Shown in pieces: positions 8,922 to 15,983 of a DNA stretch of 64,000 bases (its first letter is position 1; each line of letters starts with the position of its first letter). The stretch is from JBLZUR01 sp048565625 (GTDB lineage: Bacteria > Pseudomonadota > Alphaproteobacteria > Sphingomonadales > Sphingomonadaceae): NCBI RefSeq assembly GCF_048565625.1, contig NZ_JBLZUR010000002.1, positions 3,100,001 through 3,164,000 of the forward strand, in the 5' to 3' direction. The notes under the pieces were generated by a model that saw only the letters and a list, made by a program, of their open reading frames with translations, had not been told where the DNA came from and did not search any database. A program made the translations under genes and the position numbers.

Positions 8922-9382
8922 GCGCCTCCGCCTTGGCCGGCCGCAACCCTGCCAGTGCCGGCGGCGCGCACGATCTCGGCGTCATGCTCGTGCGGCTGCG
9001 GGTGGCCGCCGGTGCGAAGATAATGTTCGTCCAGCTTGGCGATCAGCCGGTCCGCACCTTCGCCGCCGGTGATCCGGATCAGCGCATCGACCTTCGCCTC
9101 AAGCCGATCGTCATTCTCCTTCGAGGAGGGCGATCCGATGTAGAGGAAATAGGCGAGGCCCACGACCTGCCAGAGCAGCTGCAGAAACTCCGACTGCCAG
9201 TTCTCGAAGGTGTCGCGCCCCATGATGACGAGATATCCGGCGACGTCCGCCTGCGTTCCATGCTCGCGTGCCTCATCGACAAAGGCGTACCAGCCGAACA
9301 GCCAGTGCAGCCCTATCGAAACGAGGAAGAACGCCACGGTCAGCCAGGCGTAGGCGTACTTGCGGAAAATGCCGTGCTTCAT
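8918..9382 (-). CDS. DUF6766 family small membrane protein, first gene of the PKS operon
   Basis: A 154-residue protein with two hydrophobic segments (about residues 9-31 and 67-84) and a charged cytosolic tail. The block 'DTFENWQSEFLQLLWQ' followed by 'LYIGSPSSKEND' matches what I recall of DUF6766, whose function is unknown. The ATG at 9382 begins MKHGIFRKY. Its stop overlaps the start of the type III PKS by four bases, so it is likely co-expressed and could anchor or house the enzymes at the membrane (inference). The gap 9383-9526 is the divergent promoter region shared with ETF-QO. Confidence 0.72.
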   Translation of the reverse strand: MKHGIFRKYAYAWLTVAFFLVSIGLHWLFGWYAFVDEAREHGTQADVAGYLVIMGRDTFENWQSEFLQLLWQVVGLAYFLYIGSPSSKENDDRLEAKVDALIRITGGEGADRLIAKLDEHYLRTGGHPQPHEHDAEIVRAAGTGRVAAGQGGGA

Positions 9383-9526
9383 CGGGTTGCCGTCCTTTCC
9401 TGCGGCAATGTGTGGAACGGCACCGGGTTCCGAAAGCCGGACAAATCGGCTAATCCCGCACCGTCGTTGCAATTTATGCTGAATTGCTGAACTGGTTTAC
9501 GATCATAAAGGCTGGCAGGGTCGAAG

Positions 9527-11176
9527 ATGTCCGAACGCGAATCGATGGAATATGACGTCGTCATCGTTGGCGGCGGCCCGGCGGGCCTGTCGGCGGCGAT
9601 TCGGCTGAAACAGCTTGCGGCGGAGACGGGGCAGGAACTCGGCGTCTGCGTCCTCGAAAAGGGGTCGGAGATCGGCGCGCATATCCTGTCGGGCGCGGTC
9701 GTCGATCCGATCGCCCTCGACGAGCTGATCCCCAATTGGAAGGATCTCGACAGCCCGATGACCGTCCCGGTCACCGAGAACCTGCACTGGGTCCTGACCG
9801 AGAAGAAGCAGATCAACTTCCCGCATCTCTTCATGCCGTCCTTCATGGACAACAAGGGCACCTACACCGTCAGCCTGGGCAACCTGACCCGCTGGCTGGC
9901 CGGTCAGGCCGAGCAGCTCGGCGTCGAAATCTTCCCCGGCTTCGCCGCGGCCGAGGTGCTGTTCAACGACGACGGGTCGGTCAAGGGCGTCGCCACCGGC
10001 GACATGGGCGTCAGCCGGGAAGGCGAGCACAAGGTCGATTACCAGCCCGGCATGGAGCTCCACGCCAAGTACACCTTCTTTGCGGAGGGTGCGCGCGGCC
10101 ATCTGACCAAGGAGCTGAAGCGCATCTTCGATCTGGAGGCGGATTGTCAGCCGCAGGTCTACGGCCTCGGCATCAAGGAACTCTGGGACATCGATCCCAA
10201 AAAGCACGTCCCCGGCCGCGTCATTCACACCCAGGGCTGGCCGCTGACGGAGGAGGTCGGCGGCGGCTTCCTCTATCATCAGGCGAACAATCAGGTTGCC
10301 TTGGGCTTCGTCGTCGGCCTCGGCTACAAGAACCCCTATCTCTCCCCCTTCGAGGAGTTCCAGCGCTGGAAGCAGCACCCCGCGATCCGCGCGATCCTGG
10401 AGGGTGGCCGCCGCGTGTCGTACGGCGCGCGCGCGATCAACGAGGGCGGGTGGCAGTCGGTGCCGAAGCTCGCCTTCCCCGGCGGCGCGCTGATCGGCTG
10501 CTCGGCCGGCTTCGTGAACGTGCCCCGCATCAAGGGCAGCCACACCGCGATGAAGTCCGGCATGCTCGCCGCCGAGGCCGCGTTCGCCGCGCTCCAGTCC
10601 GGCCGCGCCGCCGATGAGCTGACCTCTTATCAGGAGACGCTCAACGACAGCTGGATCGCCAAGGAGCTGAAGCTCGTCCGCAACGCCGAACCCGCCATCG
10701 CCAAGTTCGGGCCGATCGTCGGCACGCTCTGGGCCGGCACCGACATGTGGATGCGGATGCTGAAGATCGGCCTGCCCTACACCTTCAAGCACCACCGCGA
10801 TTCGAAGAGCCTGTGGCGCAAGGACATGGTCAAGCCGATCGCCTATCCGAAGCCGGACGGCGTGATCAGCTTCGACCGCCTCTCCTCCGTCTTCCTGTCG
10901 AGCACGAACCATGAGGAGGATCAGCCGGTCCACCTGACCCTCAAGGACGCGGCCGTGCCCATCGACGTCAACCTCGCCCTCTACGACGCGCCGGAACAGC
11001 GTTACTGCCCGGCTGGCGTCTACGAGATCGTTGGGACGGAACAGGGCGACCCGCGCCTGCAGATCAACGCGCAGAACTGCGTCCACTGCAAGACCTGCGA
11101 CATCAAGGACCCGACCCAGAACATCAACTGGGTGGTCCCGGAGGGCGGCGGAGGCCCCAACTACCCGAACATGTGA
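9527..11176 (+). CDS. Electron transfer flavoprotein-ubiquinone oxidoreductase
   Basis: A 549-residue inner-membrane-associated enzyme passing electrons from ETF to ubiquinone during fatty and amino acid oxidation. The FAD-binding N-terminus is 'YDVVIVGGGPAGLSAAIRL'. The C-terminal 4Fe-4S domain shows 'QRYCPAGVYE' and 'NAQNCVHCKTCDIKDP', supplying the four cluster cysteines. The length is normal for the family. It is divergent from the type III PKS operon, and a family A palindrome follows the stop. Confidence 0.96.
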   Translation: MSERESMEYDVVIVGGGPAGLSAAIRLKQLAAETGQELGVCVLEKGSEIGAHILSGAVVDPIALDELIPNWKDLDSPMTVPVTENLHWVLTEKKQINFPHLFMPSFMDNKGTYTVSLGNLTRWLAGQAEQLGVEIFPGFAAAEVLFNDDGSVKGVATGDMGVSREGEHKVDYQPGMELHAKYTFFAEGARGHLTKELKRIFDLEADCQPQVYGLGIKELWDIDPKKHVPGRVIHTQGWPLTEEVGGGFLYHQANNQVALGFVVGLGYKNPYLSPFEEFQRWKQHPAIRAILEGGRRVSYGARAINEGGWQSVPKLAFPGGALIGCSAGFVNVPRIKGSHTAMKSGMLAAEAAFAALQSGRAADELTSYQETLNDSWIAKELKLVRNAEPAIAKFGPIVGTLWAGTDMWMRMLKIGLPYTFKHHRDSKSLWRKDMVKPIAYPKPDGVISFDRLSSVFLSSTNHEEDQPVHLTLKDAAVPIDVNLALYDAPEQRYCPAGVYEIVGTEQGDPRLQINAQNCVHCKTCDIKDPTQNINWVVPEGGGGPNYPNM

Positions 11177-11197
11177 GTTCCGGTGCGGGATTCATCT

Positions 11198-11280
11198 CCG
11201 TTCGTCCTGAGCGAAGTCGAAGGACGGGGAACGAGTGGGACGCTTGGAACCCGTGCTTCGACTACGCTCAGCACGAACGG
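11198..11280. repeat. Dispersed palindrome, family A
   Basis: The left arm begins CCGTTCGTCCTGAGCGAAGT at 11198, and the right arm ending ...CAGCACGAACGG at 11280 is its near reverse complement. It lies 21 bases after the ETF-QO stop and ends 42 bases before exonuclease III. Confidence 0.83.
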
Positions 11281-11322
11281 GTGCTTTGCGGAAAGTGCGT
11301 CACGGCGTAACTCTCGCAGCGA

Positions 11323-12090
11323 ATGAAAATCGCCACCTACAACGTGAACGGCGTCAACGGCCGCCTCCCCCGCCTGCTCGACTGGCTGGCGCGGGAGGAG
11401 CCGGACGTCGTCGCCCTTCAGGAACTGAAGGCCCCGCAGGACAAGTTCCCCGCCGCCGCGATCGAGAAGGCGGGCTACGGTGCCGTCTGGCACGGCCAGC
11501 CGCGCTGGAACGGCGTCGCCATCCTCGCCCGCGACGCCGAGCCGGTGGAGACGCGGCGCGGCCTCCCCGACGATCCAGATCCGACCCAGAGCCGCTACCT
11601 CGAGGCGGCGGTTGGCGGCATCCTCGTCGGCTGCCTCTACACGCCAAACGGCAACCCCGCGCCCGGCCCCAAGTTCGACTACAAGCTGAAATGGCTGGAG
11701 CGGTTCGAGGCGCACGCCGCCGACCTCCTCGCCACCGGGTTGGAGGTGGCGCTCGTCGGCGACTACAACATCATCCCCACCGACGCCGACGTCTACGCCC
11801 CCGAACGCTGGCGCGACGATGGCCTGATGCGGGTGGAGGTGCAGGCCGCCTTCGCGCGCGTCATCGCTCGGGGCTGGACCGACGCCCTCCGCCACCTCCA
11901 TGCGCAAGAAACGATCTACACCTTCTGGGATTACTGGCGGAACGCCTGGGGCCGCAACGCCGGCCTCCGCATCGACCATCTCCTCCTCAGCCCGTCGCTC
12001 CTGCCCCGCCTCAAGGCCGCCGGCGTCGATCGCTGGGTGCGGGGCGAGGAGCGGGCGAGCGACCATGCGCCGACCTGGGTGCAGCTGTGA
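11323..12090 (+). CDS. xth: Exodeoxyribonuclease III
   Basis: A 255-residue EEP-fold nuclease of base-excision repair: AP endonuclease and 3'-5' exonuclease. Visible motifs are 'MKIATYNVNGVNGR' (Asn), 'VVALQELK' (metal-binding Glu), 'LVGDYNIIPTDAD', 'GLRIDHLLLS' and the terminal catalytic 'SDHAPTWVQL' His. The stop overlaps the GTG of the following small gene. Confidence 0.95.
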   Translation: MKIATYNVNGVNGRLPRLLDWLAREEPDVVALQELKAPQDKFPAAAIEKAGYGAVWHGQPRWNGVAILARDAEPVETRRGLPDDPDPTQSRYLEAAVGGILVGCLYTPNGNPAPGPKFDYKLKWLERFEAHAADLLATGLEVALVGDYNIIPTDADVYAPERWRDDGLMRVEVQAAFARVIARGWTDALRHLHAQETIYTFWDYWRNAWGRNAGLRIDHLLLSPSLLPRLKAAGVDRWVRGEERASDHAPTWVQL

Positions 12091-12272
12091 TCGAGCGTAC
12101 CGGCACCCTCATCCGCAAGGACGGCGGCTTCGCGCTGCGCGGTGACGACGGCATCACCTATCGCCTCGAACTCCCTCGCGTGCCGGTGGACGAGGTCGAG
12201 AAACGGGTGCGCGTCACCGGCCTCGCCTCCACCGGCGACTTCATCGACGCCGACGGTGTCGCACTTCTGTAG
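12087..12272 (+). CDS. Small DUF5818-like protein
   Basis: A 61-residue protein starting at a GTG that overlaps the xth stop (GTGA). Sequence such as 'IERTGTLIRKDGGFALRGDD' and 'VPVDEVEKRVRVTGLAS' resembles the small DUF5818 domain known from sphingomonads. It looks like a compact beta-barrel (OB-like) fold; no function is known. Codon use matches its neighbours, which supports a real gene. The assignment to DUF5818 is from memory of the family pattern. Confidence 0.68.
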   Translation: MIERTGTLIRKDGGFALRGDDGITYRLELPRVPVDEVEKRVRVTGLASTGDFIDADGVALL

Positions 12273-12295
12273 CATCGCCGCGCGAGAGGCCTGAC

Positions 12296-13330
12296 ATGCT
12301 CATTGCCGCCCTCGCCTTCGCCGCCGCCTTCGGCCAGCCCCTCGTCATCGCCCATCGCGGCGCGAGCGGGGAGCGGCCCGAACACACCCTCGCCGCCTAT
12401 GCGCTGGCGATCGAGGAGGGTGCCGACTTCATCGAATCCGACGCGGTGATGACCAGGGACCACGTCCTCGTCGCCCGTCACGAGAACGAGATCGGCGGCA
12501 CCACGGATGTCGCCGCTCATCCCCAATTCGCCGGCCGCCGAACGACCAAGACCATCGACGGCCAGCCGCTCACCGGCTGGTTCACCGAGGACTTCACCCT
12601 CGCCGAACTCAAGACCCTCCACGCCCGCGAGCGCCTCCCCGAACTGCGCGGAACCGCCCATGACGGCCGCGACCGCGTGCCGACGCTGCAGGAGGTTATC
12701 GATCTGATCCGCGCCGAGGAGAAGAAGCGTGGCCGCGTCATCGGCTATTATGTCGAAACCAAGCATCCGAGCTATTTCCGCAATATCGGCTTTCCGCTGG
12801 AGGAGCCGCTTGTCGCACTGCTGGAAAAGAACGGGTACCGCACCGCCGCCGACCCGATCTTCATCGAAAGCTTCGAGGTCGCGAACCTGAAGGCGCTCCA
12901 GCAGCGCACCGCCATCCGCCTCATCCAGCTGATGGATGCGGAGGGCAGACCCGCCGACACCAGCACCACCTACGCCGACATGGCCACGCCCGAAGGCCTG
13001 AAGACCATCGCCACCTATGCCTATGGCGTCGGCCCGGCCAAGGCCCTGATCGTTCCCCGCGACGCCGAAGGCCGCAGCCTAGCCCCGACCCGCTTCATCG
13101 CCGATGCGCACGAGGCCGGCCTCAAGGTCCACCCCTGGACCTTCCGAAGCGAAAACGCCTTCCTCCCCGCCGAACTCCACAAGGGCGACCAGCCCGCCAC
13201 CCACGGCGACGCCGCAGCCGAAGTCCGCCAGTTCATCGCCTTGGGTGTAGACGGCTTCTTCAGCGACTTCCCCGCCGACGCGATCGCGGCGCGTAAGTCC
13301 GAGACAAACTTACCCTCAACGCCCGACTAA
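12296..13330 (+). CDS. Glycerophosphodiester phosphodiesterase (GlpQ-like)
   Basis: A 344-residue TIM-barrel enzyme hydrolysing deacylated phospholipids to glycerol-3-phosphate and an alcohol. The active-site start 'LVIAHRGASGERPEHTLAAY' supplies His/Arg and the metal Glu context; 'DFIESDAVMTRDHVLVARH' supplies the E-x-D pair and second His. A short hydrophobic N-terminus (MLIAALAFAAAFG) suggests export to the periplasm, as for GlpQ. The length and the insert after the first His block fit the long GlpQ subgroup rather than cytosolic UgpQ. Confidence 0.9.
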   Translation: MLIAALAFAAAFGQPLVIAHRGASGERPEHTLAAYALAIEEGADFIESDAVMTRDHVLVARHENEIGGTTDVAAHPQFAGRRTTKTIDGQPLTGWFTEDFTLAELKTLHARERLPELRGTAHDGRDRVPTLQEVIDLIRAEEKKRGRVIGYYVETKHPSYFRNIGFPLEEPLVALLEKNGYRTAADPIFIESFEVANLKALQQRTAIRLIQLMDAEGRPADTSTTYADMATPEGLKTIATYAYGVGPAKALIVPRDAEGRSLAPTRFIADAHEAGLKVHPWTFRSENAFLPAELHKGDQPATHGDAAAEVRQFIALGVDGFFSDFPADAIAARKSETNLPSTPD

Positions 13331-13704
13331 CCGGCGCTTCGCTCACGACGGATACGAGCCGCTACAGAGGAAGGAGCGCCTTCGCCATTCAAGAAGGCAC
13401 TTCGCTCCGCCGGAGAAAGGAGCTTCCATCCTCCAACTATCGTTCTGATATCGTGCACAATAACATTCAGAAGATTTCAATCTTCCGCGCTCGTGGCACG
13501 AGAAACCACCGCATTCTTGAGCGCGTGAATCGAAGGCTCAAGCTGAGCTCCGCCAACCAACTATCGATGACAATACTGCGAACGAGTTCTCGGCGAGCTT
13601 TCACATTCTGCCGCCACTCAGAAATATCTAGAACCCAAGCTGCCACCGCATCTCTCGCTCTTCTGCGACCACCCACGCACGGCATGTGAGAAGATATTTA
13701 GACC
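13331..13704. other. Gene-free AT-richer gap abutting tRNA-Gly
   Basis: A 374-base gap with no gene I can support. From about 13430 the base composition is visibly richer in A/T than the rest of the window. Small open frames exist on both strands (13453-13689 plus, 13467-13685 minus), but neither resembles a known protein and both use codons such as AGA, AAT and CTA that are rare nearby. A 10-base direct repeat CCAACTATCG occurs at 13433 and 13557. The patch ends exactly at the 3' end of a tRNA gene, a common integration site, so it may be the scar of a lost element. Confidence 0.5.
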
Positions 13705-13779
13705 TGGAGCGGGCGAAGGGATTCGAACCCTCGACCCCAACCTTGGCAAGGTTGTGCTCTACCCCTGAGCTACGCCCGC
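13705..13779 (-). tRNA. tRNA-Gly (GCC anticodon)
   Basis: Read on the minus strand, the acceptor stem GCGGGCG pairs with CGCCCGC, the D-arm is GCTC-AGGGGTA-GAGC, the anticodon arm CAACCTTGCCAAGGTTG has GCC at positions 34-36, and the T-loop is GGTTCGAATCC. The 3' TCCA is encoded, giving 75 bases including CCA. It decodes GGC and GGT, the main Gly codons in this GC-rich genome. Confidence 0.96.
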
Positions 13780-13897
13780 TCTGGCGTGACGCCCGCTGGA
13801 GGCGGGTGCGTCGAAGTCGCGGCTGTTAGCATCGGCCTTTCGGGGGGGCAAGCGGGATTCGGTGCCTTTCTGCGTCGACGGCCGTTACGGTCGCCTG

Positions 13898-14248
13898 ATG
13901 CGCCTCGTCTACCTCGCTCTGGGCCTGCTCGCCGTCGCGCTCGGCGTCATCGGCGTCTTCTTGCCGCTGCTGCCCACCGTGCCGTTCCTGATCCTCGCCG
14001 CCTTCTGCTTCGCGCGCGCCAATCCGGCGTGGGAGCGGCGGCTGCTCGAACATCCACGCTTCGGCCCGCCGATCCGCGCCTGGCGCGAGCATGGCGCGAT
14101 CGGTCGCGCGGGCAAGACCGGCGCGGTGATCGGCCTCACCGGCAGCGCGGTGATCGGCCTGTTCGTCCTTCCCGGCCTCTGGCGCTTCCTGCCGCTCACC
14201 GTCGCGGTCGCCTGCGGCGCCTGGATCCTCTCGCGCCCCTCGCGCTGA
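13898..14248 (+). CDS. YbaN/DUF454 family inner-membrane protein
   Basis: A 116-residue protein with the DUF454 pattern: a first helix pair 'LGLLAVALGVIGVFLPLLPT' then 'VPFLILAAFCFARANP', a cytosolic loop 'LLEHPRFGPPIRAWREHGAI' and two more hydrophobic stretches. Function is unknown in the family. The ATG at 13898 (MRLVYLALG) fits other YbaN proteins; an upstream in-frame ATG at 13862 gives an unlikely charged leader that overlaps the tRNA leader region. Confidence 0.85.
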   Translation: MRLVYLALGLLAVALGVIGVFLPLLPTVPFLILAAFCFARANPAWERRLLEHPRFGPPIRAWREHGAIGRAGKTGAVIGLTGSAVIGLFVLPGLWRFLPLTVAVACGAWILSRPSR

Positions 14249-14313
14249 CCGCGACGGGTTGAGTCCCGCTCCCGCCGGGCCCACATAGGACCGATCATTT
14301 CTTGGAGGATGGA

Positions 14314-15225
14314 TTGGCGACCCTGGGACTGAGCGCGGCGGAGCGCGACGCCATCGAGGCATTCAAGCGCGACGTGGTCGAGCCGTCGATGACGAGCCTC
14401 GTCATCCTCGACTTCTGGGCGGAATGGTGCGGCCCCTGCAAGCAGCTCGGCCCCATCCTCGACAAGGTCGCAACAGACTATGCCGATAAGGGCGTCAAGC
14501 TCGTCAAGATCGACGTCGATAAGGACAAGCTGATCGCCGCACAGTTCCGCGTCCAGTCGATCCCCACCGTCTACGCCCTCTTCCAAGGCCAGCTCGTCGC
14601 CGATCTGACGCAGGCGCGGACCGAGGCGCAGCTGACCCGCACGCTCGATCAGCTCCTCGCCCAGCTGCCGATCGAGAGCGATGCCAGCCGCCTCGCGCAG
14701 GATCTCGCCCCGCATATCGCGATGGGCGAGGAGGTCCTCGCCGCCGGTGACGCTACCCGCGCGCAGTCGATCTTCGCGCAGCTTCTCGACATGGCGCCGG
14801 ACGATCCCGCCGTTATCGGCGGTCTCGTCCGCGCGCTGAGCGCCGGCGGCGACCTCGACGGTGCGGAGGCGCTCCTCGCCGAACTGCCCGAAGACATTGC
14901 CAAGGATCAAGCGATCCAGCGCGCCCGATCGGCACTGGCCCTGGCGCGTGAGGCGCAGCCGGTGGACGACCTCGCCGGCCTCCGCGCGCGTGTCGCCGCA
15001 GCTCCCGACGACCTTGAGGCGTCCTACGAACTCGCCGGCGGGCTGATGGCAGCGGGGGAGCGCGATGCCGCCGCCGACCTCCTCCTCGACAGCATCGCGC
15101 GCGACCGCAGCTGGAACGAGGGCGCCGCCAAGGCCCGCCTGCTCAAGCTGTTCGAAGTGATCGGCCTCGAAGATCCCTGGGTCGGGCAGCAGCGCCGCCG
15201 CCTCTCCGCGATCCTGTTCACCTGA
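14314..15225 (+). CDS. Thioredoxin-domain co-chaperone CnoX/YbbN-like
   Basis: About 303 residues: an N-terminal thioredoxin fold (about residues 25-115) with active site 'FWAEWCGPCKQLGPIL', followed by a TPR-like helical C-terminal half ('EEVLAAGDATRAQSIFAQLL', 'LLAELPEDIAKDQ'). CnoX proteins hold unfolded clients and pass them to chaperonin and Hsp70 machines. The start was set at the TTG at 14314 because a clear GGAGG lies five bases upstream; a TTG at 14302 has no such site. LON-N begins nine bases after the stop, so the pair is probably an operon. Confidence 0.88.
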   Translation: MATLGLSAAERDAIEAFKRDVVEPSMTSLVILDFWAEWCGPCKQLGPILDKVATDYADKGVKLVKIDVDKDKLIAAQFRVQSIPTVYALFQGQLVADLTQARTEAQLTRTLDQLLAQLPIESDASRLAQDLAPHIAMGEEVLAAGDATRAQSIFAQLLDMAPDDPAVIGGLVRALSAGGDLDGAEALLAELPEDIAKDQAIQRARSALALAREAQPVDDLAGLRARVAAAPDDLEASYELAGGLMAAGERDAAADLLLDSIARDRSWNEGAAKARLLKLFEVIGLEDPWVGQQRRRLSAILFT

Positions 15226-15233
15226 CCGGCCTG

Positions 15234-15857
15234 ATGACCAGCAAGGCGGAGACGCAGCGGCTTTCCCTGTTCCCGCTTGCGGGCGCGATCCTGTTCCCGC
15301 GCATGCACCTGCCGCTGCACATCTTCGAAGGGCGCTACCGTGCGCTGGTCAGCGATGCGATGGCCCGCGACCGCCGCATCGGCATGGTCCAGCCGCGCGA
15401 CGCGAAGGAGCCGCCCGCGCTCTACGACATCGGCTGCGTCGGCCACATCATCCACGTCCAGGCGCTGGAGGACGGCCGCTTCAACCTCCTGCTCGAAGGC
15501 GTCGCACGCTTCCGCATCACCGGCGAGCGGACCGTCACCACGCCCTTCCGGCAGGTCGACGCCATCCTCGGCATCCTCCCCGATGACGATACGGAACCGC
15601 TCACACCGGTGATGCGCGCCGCGCTGGAAGAGGAGTCCCGCCGCTTCGCCCAACGGCGCGGCTACGCGATCGACTGGGATGCGGTCAGCCGCCTCGACGA
15701 CGAGGCGCTGGTCAACGGCATGGCCCAGGCCGTGCCCTTCGACGTCGCGTCGAAGCAGGCTCTGGTCGAGGCACCGACCGTCACCGATCGGGCAAGCCTG
15801 ATGATCGACTTCATGCAGTTCACCGGCGCTGGCGATGACGGTGGGACGCTGCAGTAG
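15234..15857 (+). CDS. LON-substrate-binding (N-terminal) domain protein
   Basis: A 207-residue protein consisting of the Lon N-terminal PUA-like domain without ATPase or protease parts: 'LSLFPLAGAILFPRMHLPLH', 'IFEGRYRALVSDAMARDRRI' and 'GRFNLLLEGVARFRI' are typical. Stand-alone LON-N proteins are common in alphaproteobacteria, usually right after the CnoX-like gene as here; a role in protein quality control is inferred from that neighbourhood. Confidence 0.9.
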   Translation: MTSKAETQRLSLFPLAGAILFPRMHLPLHIFEGRYRALVSDAMARDRRIGMVQPRDAKEPPALYDIGCVGHIIHVQALEDGRFNLLLEGVARFRITGERTVTTPFRQVDAILGILPDDDTEPLTPVMRAALEEESRRFAQRRGYAIDWDAVSRLDDEALVNGMAQAVPFDVASKQALVEAPTVTDRASLMIDFMQFTGAGDDGGTLQ

Positions 15858-15873
15858 TCTCCTGCTGCGACCT

Positions 15874-15973
15874 CCGTTCGTGCTGGTGGCGGCTGAGCGA
15901 AGTCGAAGACGCGTATCAAAGCATCCTTCGATACGGCATTTCGACAAGCTCAATGCCTACTCAGGACAAACGG
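15874..15973. repeat. Dispersed palindrome, family A, extended variant
   Basis: The ends CCGTTCG... at 15874 and ...ACAAACGG at 15973, with internal GAGCGAAGTCGAAG and CATTTCGACAAGCTCAATG, show the family A core, but each arm is interrupted by about ten extra bases. It separates the convergent LON-N and glnD genes. Confidence 0.75.
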
Positions 15974-15983
15974 AGGGGGGCGA

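Noticed and set aside
9420..9526. Sigma-70 promoter boxes for ETF-QO (TTGCTG and CATAAA)
   Set aside because: The spacing is only about 14 bases and the boxes are weak, so I do not list them as a feature.
13453..13689. A 78-codon open frame in the AT-richer patch
   Set aside because: No family resemblance, unusual codon use, no ribosome-binding site, and an equally long frame on the opposite strand.
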